DNA from: Dehalococcoidia bacterium
GTDB lineage: Bacteria > Chloroflexota > Dehalococcoidia > Dehalococcoidales > RBG-16-60-22
NCBI GenBank assembly: GCA_013202615.1
Contig: JABMRL010000181.1
Location: 1 to 6,401 of the forward strand
Length of the DNA stretch: 6,401 nt
Direction of reading: 5' to 3'
The notes beneath the pieces were generated by a model. It was not told the DNA's origin and made no database searches. It saw only the letters and a program-made list of their open reading frames with translations. Position 1 is the first letter of the stretch. Every line of letters starts with the position of its first letter. Positions 1-6,201 of this stretch are shown here, one piece after another. Both the position numbers and the translations under genes were made by a program.

Positions 1-624
1 GCCCGGGTGGGTGCCCTGTCCAGAGAGCCGGACCCCAACAAAGCCTGCCGCCCCTTTGACCTCAACCGCAATGGCTTTGTTTTCGGCGAAGGTGCCGGAT
101 TACTTGTGTTCGAAACACTGGAGCATGCCCGGGAGCGCAATGCCCCTATTCTGGCCGAACTGGCCGGTGCCGGCTGGTCTTTTGACGCTTACAACGAGAC
201 AGCGCCTGATGCGGAGACGCAGGCAATCGCCATACGCATGGCACTGCAGGACGCCGGCGTCAAAACAGAGGAGATAGACTACATAAACGCCCACGGCACC
301 AGTACCAGGCTGAACGACGTCGCCGAGACCAGGGCGATAAAGATGGCCTTTGGTGATAGAGCCTATCAGATACCAATCAGCTCCAATAAATCGATGATCG
401 GACACCTCGCCTGCGCTGCAGGCGCCGCCGAGGCAATAGCCGCGGTAATGACGGTCAGGGAAGGAATTATTCCGCCTACCATCCATTACGAAACTCCCGA
501 CCCGGAATGCGACCTTGACTATGTGCCCAATAAAGCACGGCGACAGCCGGTCAATATCTGCCTGTCCAACTCATTCGGGATGGGCGGCCAGAACTGCAGC
601 CTGATAATCAAGCGTTTTCAATAG
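1..624 (+). CDS. fabF: Beta-ketoacyl-ACP synthase II (KAS II), C-terminal half, cut by the window start
   Basis: Condensing enzyme of type II fatty-acid synthesis; it extends acyl-ACP by two carbons from malonyl-ACP in the cytoplasm. The reading frame is open from base 1, so the apparent GTG at 7 is internal. 207 residues remain of a family that is usually about 410. Seen in the sequence, numbering from base 1: the GFVFGEGAG block, the first catalytic His in NAHGTST (residue 98), the Lys and second catalytic His in NKSMIGH (residues 130 and 135), and the C-terminal [10 protein letters not shown] loop carrying the gating Phe (residue 192). The nucleophilic Cys of the Cys-His-His triad should lie upstream, outside the window. 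The gene ends in TAG eight bases before fabG, which points to one transcript. The visible motifs favour FabF over FabB or FabH; a polyketide-type KAS is a less likely alternative. Confidence 0.93.
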   Translation, partial: ARVGALSREPDPNKACRPFDLNRNGFVFGEGAGLLVFETLEHARERNAPILAELAGAGWSFDAYNETAPDAETQAIAIRMALQDAGVKTEEIDYINAHGTSTRLNDVAETRAIKMAFGDRAYQIPISSNKSMIGHLACAAGAAEAIAAVMTVREGIIPPTIHYETPDPECDLDYVPNKARRQPVNICLSNSFGMGGQNCSLIIKRFQ

Positions 625-632
625 AGTAACCG

Positions 633-1382
633 ATGGAACCGAAAGAGCTGGAAGGAAAAGTAGCACTGGTTACCGGAGCCTCGAGGGGGCTGGGCAGGGC
701 CATCGCCCTCAGACTGGCCAGCCTGGGCTCCAGGGTCGCCATCAACTACCTGGCCAGCGAGGAGGCGGCAGCCAGCCTGGCCGGGGAAATAGAAAAGGGC
801 GGCGGGGAGGCAATGCTGATGAAGGCGCACGTTGCCGACGCCAAAGAAGTCAGAGCCATGGTACGTGAAATCGTGGGCCGGTGGGGGAAAATAGACATCC
901 TGGTGAATAACGCCGGCATAGTCAAGGACGACCTCCTGCCCAGGATGGCTGACGAAGCGTGGGACGAGGTGATAAACACCAACCTGCGCGGAGCTTACCT
1001 CTGCACCAAGTTTGCCGTGCGCTCCATGATGGAACAGTTCTGGGGCCGGGTTATCAACATCGCCTCTCTCGCCGGCATCGTGGGGAATATAGGACAGGCC
1101 AATTACTCTGCCGCCAAGGGAGGCCTTATCGCCTTCACCAAGAGCGTCGCCCGGGAGCTTGGCTCGAGGAATATAACGGTAAACGCCATCGCCCCCGGAT
1201 TCGTCACCACCGAGATGACTGACAGGCTGCCTCAGGAGACCAAAGACGTTATACTGTCCCGCATCCCGTTAAAGCGCTTCGGCACTCCTGATGATGTCGC
1301 CGAACTGGTCGCCTTCCTGGCCAGCGAGCGGGCGAGTTATATCACCGCACAGGTCATCTGCATTGATGGCGGAGTAATTTAA
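633..1382 (+). CDS. fabG: 3-oxoacyl-ACP reductase (beta-ketoacyl-ACP reductase), SDR family
   Basis: Reduces the beta-ketoacyl-ACP made by FabF to 3-hydroxyacyl-ACP, normally with NADPH. The 249-residue length is typical of FabG. Classical short-chain dehydrogenase features are visible in order: the cofactor loop TGASRGLG (14-21), NNAG (92-95), the catalytic tetrad Asn117, Ser145, Tyr158 and Lys162 (in QANYSAAKGG), and the APGFVTTEM substrate-loop region (187-195). The C-terminus has the usual ICIDGG ending. The ATG at 633 is the most upstream possible start, because an in-frame TAA sits at 627-629. There is no good Shine-Dalgarno, so translation may be coupled to fabF, whose stop is 8 nt upstream. 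SDR proteins are easily misassigned, but adjacency to fabF and the FabG-like sequence make this call strong. A FabG-like paralogue acting on another substrate is the main alternative. Confidence 0.92.
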   Translation: MEPKELEGKVALVTGASRGLGRAIALRLASLGSRVAINYLASEEAAASLAGEIEKGGGEAMLMKAHVADAKEVRAMVREIVGRWGKIDILVNNAGIVKDDLLPRMADEAWDEVINTNLRGAYLCTKFAVRSMMEQFWGRVINIASLAGIVGNIGQANYSAAKGGLIAFTKSVARELGSRNITVNAIAPGFVTTEMTDRLPQETKDVILSRIPLKRFGTPDDVAELVAFLASERASYITAQVICIDGGVI

Positions 1383-1388
1383 ATACAG

Positions 1389-1396
1389 AAAGGAGG
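1389..1396 (+). promoter_or_regulatory. Ribosome binding site of the DegV gene
   Basis: AAAGGAGG with 7 nt to the ATG at 1404 is a near-ideal Shine-Dalgarno. It fixes the start codon and suggests independent, efficient initiation within the fab transcript, in contrast to the weak site before fabG. Confidence 0.85.
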
Positions 1397-1403
1397 CTCT
1401 ATC

Positions 1404-2258
1404 ATGTCTAAAGTAGGTATCGTCACCGACACCACCAGCTGTCTGCCCCCGGAACTGGTTGAAGAGTATGGCATCCGCATTGCGCCGGTGGGCCTGGTCA
1501 TTGGTGGTCAGCATTACAAGGACACGGAACTGACTAACGAGGAGTTCTGGCAGCTTTTCTATGCTGCCAAAGGTTCGAGCACAACTGCCGCCGCCAGTCC
1601 GGGTGACTTTGCCAGCATTTTCGAAGAGCTGGGCAAGTCCACCGACAGCATCGTGTGCATCCTTGTGTCCAAAGCGCTCAGCGCCACCTTAGAGGCCGCC
1701 ACGCAGGGCAAGAAACTGGTAAAAGAGAAAAACCCTGAAGCCAATATCGAGATTCTGGATAGCAGGACATCAGCGGGTGCTCTCGGTTTTGTCGTGCTGG
1801 AGGCAGCCCGCGCGGCCAAAGCCGGCAAGGGCCTTGAAGAAGTCATCCAGACCGCCAACGATATGATTCCAAGGGTGAAGTTCGTCACCGCCATGGACAC
1901 ACTGAAATATCTCATTAAAAGCGGCCGCGCCCCAAAGACAGCGGTTATCGGAGATGTGCTGGGCGTGAAACCAATCATCGGCATGGTCAGCAACACCGGG
2001 CTGGTGGAGAATCTGGGCAGGGCTATGGGGAAGCAGAAAGCCCTGGCTAAACTCGCCAAGCTCGCCAGGGAGCACACCGAACCGGGAAAAAAGGTGCACG
2101 CCATGTTTCACTATACCGATGGTATAGCTGCCGGCGAGACACTGCGGGATATCATCACCTCGCAGATAGACTGCGACGAGGTATACTTAACCCCTTATAC
2201 TCCGGTAATGGCCTCGGCAACCGGCCCGGTGGTGGCCTTCTCCTTCTATTCGGACTAG
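1404..2258 (+). CDS. DegV-family protein (fatty-acid-binding, FakB-like), divergent C-terminal motif
   Basis: DegV/FakB proteins bind one fatty acid; where studied, FakB presents it to the kinase FakA, which makes acyl-phosphate for phospholipid synthesis. The 284-residue length is normal. Seen: N-terminal GIVTDTTSCLPPEL (5-18); TTAAASP (60-66), matching the family TSQPSP motif and keeping Thr61; SKALSAT (89-95), matching SSGLSGT and keeping the first Ser; DSRTSAGALGFVVLEAAR (119-136); and LKYLIKSGR (167-175) followed by GVKPIIGM (187-194). The usual HTGPG near the end is replaced by ATGPV (272-276), so the His contributing to the lipid-carboxylate site in FakB proteins is missing. The gene follows fabG by 21 nt and precedes a likely terminator, so it closes the fab operon. 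Family membership is firm; the ligand, and whether lipid binding survives the His loss, are open. No FakA (Dak-type kinase) is in the window. Confidence 0.88.
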   Translation: MSKVGIVTDTTSCLPPELVEEYGIRIAPVGLVIGGQHYKDTELTNEEFWQLFYAAKGSSTTAAASPGDFASIFEELGKSTDSIVCILVSKALSATLEAATQGKKLVKEKNPEANIEILDSRTSAGALGFVVLEAARAAKAGKGLEEVIQTANDMIPRVKFVTAMDTLKYLIKSGRAPKTAVIGDVLGVKPIIGMVSNTGLVENLGRAMGKQKALAKLAKLAREHTEPGKKVHAMFHYTDGIAAGETLRDIITSQIDCDEVYLTPYTPVMASATGPVVAFSFYSD

Positions 2259-2259
2259 A

Positions 2260-2351
2260 GACAACGGGCCTTACGAAGCCTCAAGTTTCTCACCCGCACC
2301 GGTTTATTAAACCGGGCGAGGTTTTGCGACTTCATTTATAAAAACGTTGTC
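2260..2351. repeat. Outer inverted repeat enclosing the degV terminator hairpin
   Basis: GACAACG (2260-2266) and CGTTGTC (2345-2351) are perfect 7-base inverted copies. They flank the terminator hairpin, with a further GAAG (2275-2278) and CTTC (2330-2333) pair between. Together they could form a branched or extended stem of about 92 nt. The arms are short and far apart, so chance pairing is possible. Confidence 0.35.
2292..2325 (+). terminator. Probable intrinsic terminator after the fabF-fabG-degV operon
   Basis: A 7-bp perfect stem, CCGGTTT (2299-2305) with AAACCGG (2309-2315), closes on a 3-nt loop. It can be extended outward by ACCCGC with GCG-A-GGT if A2298 and A2319 bulge. A short T-run (2322-2325) follows at once. 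The T-tract is only four bases, so termination may be partial. The position, 34 nt after the degV stop and upstream of a carB promoter, is as expected. Confidence 0.6.
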
Positions 2352-2378
2352 GGATACCCTCGGTAACGCCCCCTGACA

Positions 2379-2387
2379 TGCTATAAT
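2379..2387 (+). promoter_or_regulatory. Extended -10 promoter for carB
   Basis: TGC followed by a perfect TATAAT (2382-2387) forms a consensus extended -10 element. No recognisable -35 lies 16-18 nt upstream, which is common when the TGn extension is present. Predicted transcription start is near 2394, giving a leader of about 75 nt. It lies downstream of the probable terminator, consistent with carB being transcribed separately from the fab genes. Confidence 0.65.
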
Positions 2388-2415
2388 GGCATAAACTCGT
2401 GCTTTTCCAGCCTGG

Positions 2416-2438
2416 TCGGGTTATATTCCCGAGATAAC
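2416..2438 (+). promoter_or_regulatory. Small, mutually exclusive hairpins in the carB leader
   Basis: TCGGG (2416-2420) can pair with CCCGA (2428-2432), while GTTAT (2420-2424) can instead pair with ATAAC (2434-2438). The two 5-bp stems overlap and cannot form together. Neither is followed by a T-run, and no known pyrimidine-control element is recognised. A regulatory role is only a suggestion. Confidence 0.2.
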
Positions 2439-2454
2439 AGTATTTCAGAACAGA

Positions 2455-2460
2455 CAGGAG
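2455..2460 (+). promoter_or_regulatory. Ribosome binding site of carB
   Basis: CAGGAG lies 8 nt before the ATG at 2469. The site sits in the 9-nt loop between ACAGA (2450-2454) and TCTGT (2464-2468), a possible 5-bp hairpin that would leave the Shine-Dalgarno unpaired but close the bases next to the start codon. Confidence 0.7.
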
Positions 2461-2468
2461 ACATCTGT

Positions 2469-5400
2469 ATGCCAAAAAGAGCGGATATTCACAAGGTAAT
2501 GATTATCGGTTCCGGGCCCATAGTTATCGGGCAGGCCTGCGAGTTTGATTATTCCGGAACACAGGCGTGCAAAGCGCTGCGCAGCCTGGGCTACGAAATT
2601 ATCCTGGTGAATTCCAATCCAGCGACGATTATGACCGACCCCGAGATGGCAGATGTTACGTATATCGAACCGTTGAACCTGGAGACGATAAGTAAAATCA
2701 TCGAGACCGAGCGCCCGGACGCCCTGCTGCCCAATCTCGGTGGGCAGACCGGCCTGAATCTGAGCGCCGAACTGGCGCGTGCCGGCATTCTGGATAAGTA
2801 CGGCGTTCAGGTCATTGGTGTTGAAATCGACGCCATCATTCGCGGCGAGGACCGGATCGCCTTCAAGGAAACGATGCAGCGCCTGGACATTGACATACCC
2901 CGCAGCGAAGCTGTTTACAACATTGAGGATGCGGAAAAGGCAGCGGCAGAGCTTGGCTATCCGGTAGTTGTCCGTCCTGCTTATACCATGGGTGGAACCG
3001 GTAGCGGACTGGTCTATAACGTGGAGGAACTGCGCACGGTGGCCAGTCGCGGTATCGCCGCCAGCCTAATCAACCAGGTGCTCATCGAGGAATCGGTCCT
3101 CGGCTGGGAAGAGCTGGAGCTTGAGGTAGTGCGCGATGCCAAGAACCAGATGATAACCGTCTGTTTTATTGAGAACGTCGATGCTATGGGCGTCCATACC
3201 GGGGACTCGTTCTGCACCGCACCCATGCTGACCATCAGCGAGGAGCTCCAGCAGCGCCTTCAGGAATATTCCTACCGGATTGTCGAGGCAATAAGGGTAA
3301 TCGGCGGCACCAACATTCAGTTTGCCCACGACCCCAGGACCGGCCGCGTGGTGGTCATCGAAATTAACCCGAGGACGTCCCGTTCCTCGGCTCTCGCCTC
3401 CAAGGCCACCGGTTTTCCCATTGCCCTGATCTCCGCCAAACTGGCCGGGGGCCTCACACTGGATGAAATCCCCTATTGGCGGGAAGGCACCCTGGAAAAA
3501 TACACTCCCTGGGGCGAGTATGTGGTGGTCAAGTTCGCCCGCTGGGCCTTTGAAAAATTCAAGGACGCCCAGGACAAGCTCGGCACCCAGATGCGCGCCG
3601 TCGGCGAAGTGATGAGCATCGGCAGGACCTACAAAGAAGCGTTTCAAAAATCAATCCGCTCGCTGGAGAATGGCCGCTACGGGCTTGGCTTCGCCGGAGA
3701 CTTCCACCAGAAATCTCTGGAAGAACTGATGGAGATGCTCAGCGAGGCGAGCAGCGAGCGGCAGTTCATTATGTACGAGGCGCTGCGCAAGGGCGCTGAT
3801 GTCCAGGCACTCTATGAAAAAACCTACTTAAAACCCTGGTTCATCAACCAGATGAAGGAGCTGGTGGAGCTTGAAGAGCAGATTCTGAAATATCGCGGCA
3901 AACCTCTGCCGGACAACCTGCTCATTCAGGCCAAGAAGGACGGATTTGCTGACCGCTATCTGGCGCAGCTCCTGAATGTAAAGGAAAAAGAAATCAGGGA
4001 GAAACGCGTGTCACTGGGAGTGGTAGAAGGCTGGGAGCCGGTGCCGGTAAGCGGTGTGGAAAACGCCGCCTACTACTACTCCACCTATAACGGCCCGGAC
4101 AAGACGACCAGCAGCACCCGAAAGAAGGTCATGGTGCTGGGAGGGGGTCCGAATCGCATCGGCCAGGGAATTGAGTTCGATTATTGCTGTGTCCACGCCG
4201 CTTTCACCATGCACGACGAAGGATACGAGACCATTATGGTCAACTGCAACCCGGAAACGGTTTCTACGGATTATGATACCTCGGACAAGCTCTATTTCGA
4301 GCCACTGACAGTGGAAGATGTCCTGAGCATATATCAGAAAGAAAAGCCGGAAGGCGTGATTGTCCAGTTCGGCGGCCAGACGCCGCTTAACATTGCCAAC
4401 GAACTGGCCGAAGCCGGAGTGAAAATCCTGGGCACGTCACCTGAAGCAATCGACCTCGCCGAGGACAGGGACCGGTTCCGCCAGCGTATGCACGAGCTTG
4501 GTATCCCGATGCCGGAATCGGGCATGGCGAGCAACTTAACCGAAGCGCTGGAAGTTGCCAAACGAATCGGTTACCCTCTCATGGTGCGTCCGTCCTATGT
4601 GCTGGGCGGGAGGGGCATGGAGGTAGTCTACGACGAAGAAATGCTCCGCCAGTACGTGGCCGCAGCCGTGGGCGTTACCCCGAACCGACCCATCCTGCTC
4701 GACAAGTTTCTGGAAAATGCGATTGAGGCGGAAGCTGACGCCATCGCTGATGGCACGGATGCCTTTGTACCGGCGGTAATGGAGCACATTGAACTGGCAG
4801 GCATTCATTCCGGAGACTCGGCCTGCGTCATTCCTCCCGTCAGCTTGTCTCCGGAACACATTGCTACCATTAACGAATACACCAAGAAGATTGCCAAGGA
4901 ACTCAATGTCGTCGGGCTGATGAATATCCAGTACGCGATTGCCAGCAACATGGTATATGTGCTGGAGGCCAACCCGCGGGCATCGCGAACGGTGCCGTTG
5001 GTATCCAAGGTGTGCAACGTTTCCATGGCCCGTATCGCCACCCAGTTGATGCTGGGCAAGAAGCTGTCTGAGATCGGCCTCAAACCCCGGGTCATCCCGC
5101 ACTATGGCGTAAAAGAAGCGGTATTTCCCTTCAATATGTACCCGGAGGTTGACCCCGTCCTGGGGCCGGAGATGCGCTCCACCGGCGAGGTGCTCGGCAT
5201 CGCCGATTCTTTTGGCCTCGCCTTTTTCAAGGCAGAGGTCGCCGCCCAGCAACTGCTCCCGTTAGACGGCACTGTCCTGATAACGGTTTCACCTAAAGAC
5301 CGACCCACCGTATATGAAGTTGCCGCGCAGTTTGCCAGGCTTGGCTTCAAAATCAAGGCCACGCAGGGGACACATGAGTTCCTCGCCAGCCGGGGCGTAC

Positions 5401-5669
5401 CGTCGGAAATGATACTGAAAATGCATGAGGGGAGGCCTAATATCGCTGACGGCATTACGAACGGAGAAATCCAGCTGGTCATAAACACCCCCAGCGGCAA
5501 GTTAAGCCAGTATGACGACTCATATATTCGCAAAACGGCCATCAAATACAAGGTGCCTTATATCACCACGCTGGCCGCAGCCACGGCGGCCGCGAAGGGT
5601 ATCACCGCCTATCGCCAGGTCAAGACAGGGGTGAAATCCTTACAGCGATATCACTCGGAAATCAAGTAG
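2469..5669 (+). CDS. carB: Carbamoyl-phosphate synthase, large (synthetase) subunit
   Basis: Makes carbamoyl phosphate from bicarbonate, ammonia and two ATP for pyrimidine and arginine synthesis; normally CarA supplies the ammonia from glutamine. 1066 residues against 1073 in E. coli, so complete. Two homologous ATP-grasp halves are visible. The carboxyphosphate half (about 1-400) has GSGPIVIGQ, Arg129, Arg169, GGTGSG and E298-N300-R302. The carbamoyl-phosphate half (about 552-930) has GGGPNRIGQG, Arg707, GGRGM and E833-N835-R837. The oligomerisation segment lies between. The C-terminal MGS-like allosteric domain (about 935-1066) has TQGT, HEGRP and INTPSG; Thr965, Thr968, Lys984 and Asn1006 match the E. 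coli UMP pocket, and Glu775, Asp783 and Glu883 the ornithine site, by recalled alignment. One oddity is the linker before YYYSTY (536-541), which lacks the usual VDTCAAEF block. It has its own promoter and terminator and no carA neighbour. Confidence 0.97.
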   Translation: MPKRADIHKVMIIGSGPIVIGQACEFDYSGTQACKALRSLGYEIILVNSNPATIMTDPEMADVTYIEPLNLETISKIIETERPDALLPNLGGQTGLNLSAELARAGILDKYGVQVIGVEIDAIIRGEDRIAFKETMQRLDIDIPRSEAVYNIEDAEKAAAELGYPVVVRPAYTMGGTGSGLVYNVEELRTVASRGIAASLINQVLIEESVLGWEELELEVVRDAKNQMITVCFIENVDAMGVHTGDSFCTAPMLTISEELQQRLQEYSYRIVEAIRVIGGTNIQFAHDPRTGRVVVIEINPRTSRSSALASKATGFPIALISAKLAGGLTLDEIPYWREGTLEKYTPWGEYVVVKFARWAFEKFKDAQDKLGTQMRAVGEVMSIGRTYKEAFQKSIRSLENGRYGLGFAGDFHQKSLEELMEMLSEASSERQFIMYEALRKGADVQALYEKTYLKPWFINQMKELVELEEQILKYRGKPLPDNLLIQAKKDGFADRYLAQLLNVKEKEIREKRVSLGVVEGWEPVPVSGVENAAYYYSTYNGPDKTTSSTRKKVMVLGGGPNRIGQGIEFDYCCVHAAFTMHDEGYETIMVNCNPETVSTDYDTSDKLYFEPLTVEDVLSIYQKEKPEGVIVQFGGQTPLNIANELAEAGVKILGTSPEAIDLAEDRDRFRQRMHELGIPMPESGMASNLTEALEVAKRIGYPLMVRPSYVLGGRGMEVVYDEEMLRQYVAAAVGVTPNRPILLDKFLENAIEAEADAIADGTDAFVPAVMEHIELAGIHSGDSACVIPPVSLSPEHIATINEYTKKIAKELNVVGLMNIQYAIASNMVYVLEANPRASRTVPLVSKVCNVSMARIATQLMLGKKLSEIGLKPRVIPHYGVKEAVFPFNMYPEVDPVLGPEMRSTGEVLGIADSFGLAFFKAEVAAQQLLPLDGTVLITVSPKDRPTVYEVAAQFARLGFKIKATQGTHEFLASRGVPSEMILKMHEGRPNIADGITNGEIQLVINTPSGKLSQYDDSYIRKTAIKYKVPYITTLAAATAAAKGITAYRQVKTGVKSLQRYHSEIK

Positions 5670-5701
5670 CCCGCCGCCGCCAGACGAAACCTTTAATAAG
5701 G

Positions 5702-5733
5702 AGGCACAGAGCAAGTCCTGTGCCTTTTCTTTT
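5702..5733 (+). terminator. Intrinsic terminator of carB
   Basis: A perfect 8-bp stem, AGGCACAG (5702-5709) with CTGTGCCT (5718-5725), has an 8-nt loop and runs into TTTTCTTTT (5725-5733). It is a textbook Rho-independent terminator, 32 nt after the carB stop, and isolates carB from the downstream ridA gene. Confidence 0.9.
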
Positions 5734-5746
5734 CACACCGCCAGCA

Positions 5747-5775
5747 TTGACAGCAGACTATCATTAATACAGAAT
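5747..5775 (+). promoter_or_regulatory. Sigma-70-type promoter for the ridA-thrC unit
   Basis: A perfect -35 TTGACA (5747-5752) is followed after 17 nt by CAGAAT (5770-5775), a 4/6 match to TATAAT. Transcription would begin near 5782 and give a 5' leader of about 20 nt that is mostly the ribosome binding site. Its place directly after the carB terminator supports it. Confidence 0.6.
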
Positions 5776-5790
5776 AGCACCAGCAACGGT

Positions 5791-5800
5791 AAAGGAGGTG
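5791..5800 (+). promoter_or_regulatory. Strong ribosome binding site of ridA
   Basis: AAAGGAGGTG, with GGAGGTGA continuing to 5801, is a near-complete complement of the 16S rRNA 3' end. The gap from AGGAGG to ATG 5803 is only 4 nt, on the short side. GTG codons at 5809 and 5815 are in frame, but the ATG keeps the usual Rid N-terminus. Confidence 0.8.
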
Positions 5801-5802
5801 AA

Positions 5803-6189
5803 ATGGAAGTGAAGGTGATATTCACTGAAAACGCCCCCAGGCCCGCGGGACATTACTCGCAGGCCATGGTCCATAACGATACCGTCTATGTTTGTGGTCA
5901 GCTGCCGATTAACCCGGAAACAGGAGAGAAAATAACCGGCCCGATTGAAGAGCAGGCGGAACAGGTATTGAAGAACCTCGCCGGAATATTACAGGCCGCC
6001 GGCAGCGACTTGAATCACGTATTGAAGACAACCGTGTACCTTGCCGATATGTCGCTCTGGGAGCGAATGAACGCCGTGTATGCCCGGTTTTTTGGCGAGC
6101 ACCGGCCGGCACGCACCATGGCGCCCGCACCCAATCTGCACTTTGGCTTCCAGGTTGAGATTGATGCCGTTGCCGCCATTAAAACATAA
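5803..6189 (+). CDS. ridA: Rid-family (RidA/YjgF/UK114) enamine/imine deaminase
   Basis: RidA proteins hydrolyse reactive 2-aminoacrylate and related enamine/imine intermediates released by PLP enzymes, protecting other enzymes from damage; they act as cytoplasmic trimers. The 128-residue length is exactly typical. Seen: TENAPRPAGHYSQA (8-21) with the conserved Tyr18; VCGQLPINPETGE (30-42); EEQAEQVLKNL (49-59); TTVYLADM (76-83); and VYARFFGEHRPAR (92-104) with Arg104, the substrate-carboxylate-binding Arg of active RidA, followed by VEIDAVA (118-124) with Glu119. Arg and Glu retention favour an active deaminase. The stretch between them (PAPNLHFGFQ) departs from the usual 'LPKGA-VEIEA' wording, so a Rid subfamily other than strict RidA is possible. 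Its own promoter precedes it, and it lies 12 nt before the threonine synthase gene, making a PLP-enzyme partner likely. Confidence 0.92.
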   Translation: MEVKVIFTENAPRPAGHYSQAMVHNDTVYVCGQLPINPETGEKITGPIEEQAEQVLKNLAGILQAAGSDLNHVLKTTVYLADMSLWERMNAVYARFFGEHRPARTMAPAPNLHFGFQVEIDAVAAIKT

Positions 6190-6201
6190 ACGGGATTTTG
6201 A

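Noticed and set aside
1559..2104. Open frame on the - strand (181 codons) opposite the DegV gene
   Set aside because: Fully antisense to a well-supported gene, with low-complexity Ala/Ser/Leu-rich composition typical of a shadow frame.
2422..2427. TATATT as a second carB -10 element
   Set aside because: No acceptable -35 at 16-18 nt, and the extended -10 TGCTATAAT at 2379-2387 is far better.
2399..2437. Possible 12-codon leader peptide from GTG in the carB leader
   Set aside because: No Shine-Dalgarno precedes it, and it lacks runs of Arg or other residues that would fit attenuation; only one Arg pair-like codon set is present.
3066..3647. Open frame on the - strand (193 codons) within carB
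   Set aside because: Shadow of the carB ATP-grasp region; no recognisable domain and no supporting ribosome binding site noted.
4536..5252. Long open frame on the - strand (238 codons) within carB
   Set aside because: It lies wholly inside a highly conserved carB, its translation resembles no known family, and such antisense frames are expected in GC-rich coding sequence.
5669..5681. GCC/CCG short repeat after the carB stop
   Set aside because: Only about three units of a trinucleotide; too short to be meaningful.
5697..5704. TAAGGAGG, a Shine-Dalgarno-like string after carB
   Set aside because: No start codon follows at a usable distance with an open frame, and the bases overlap the left arm of the carB terminator.
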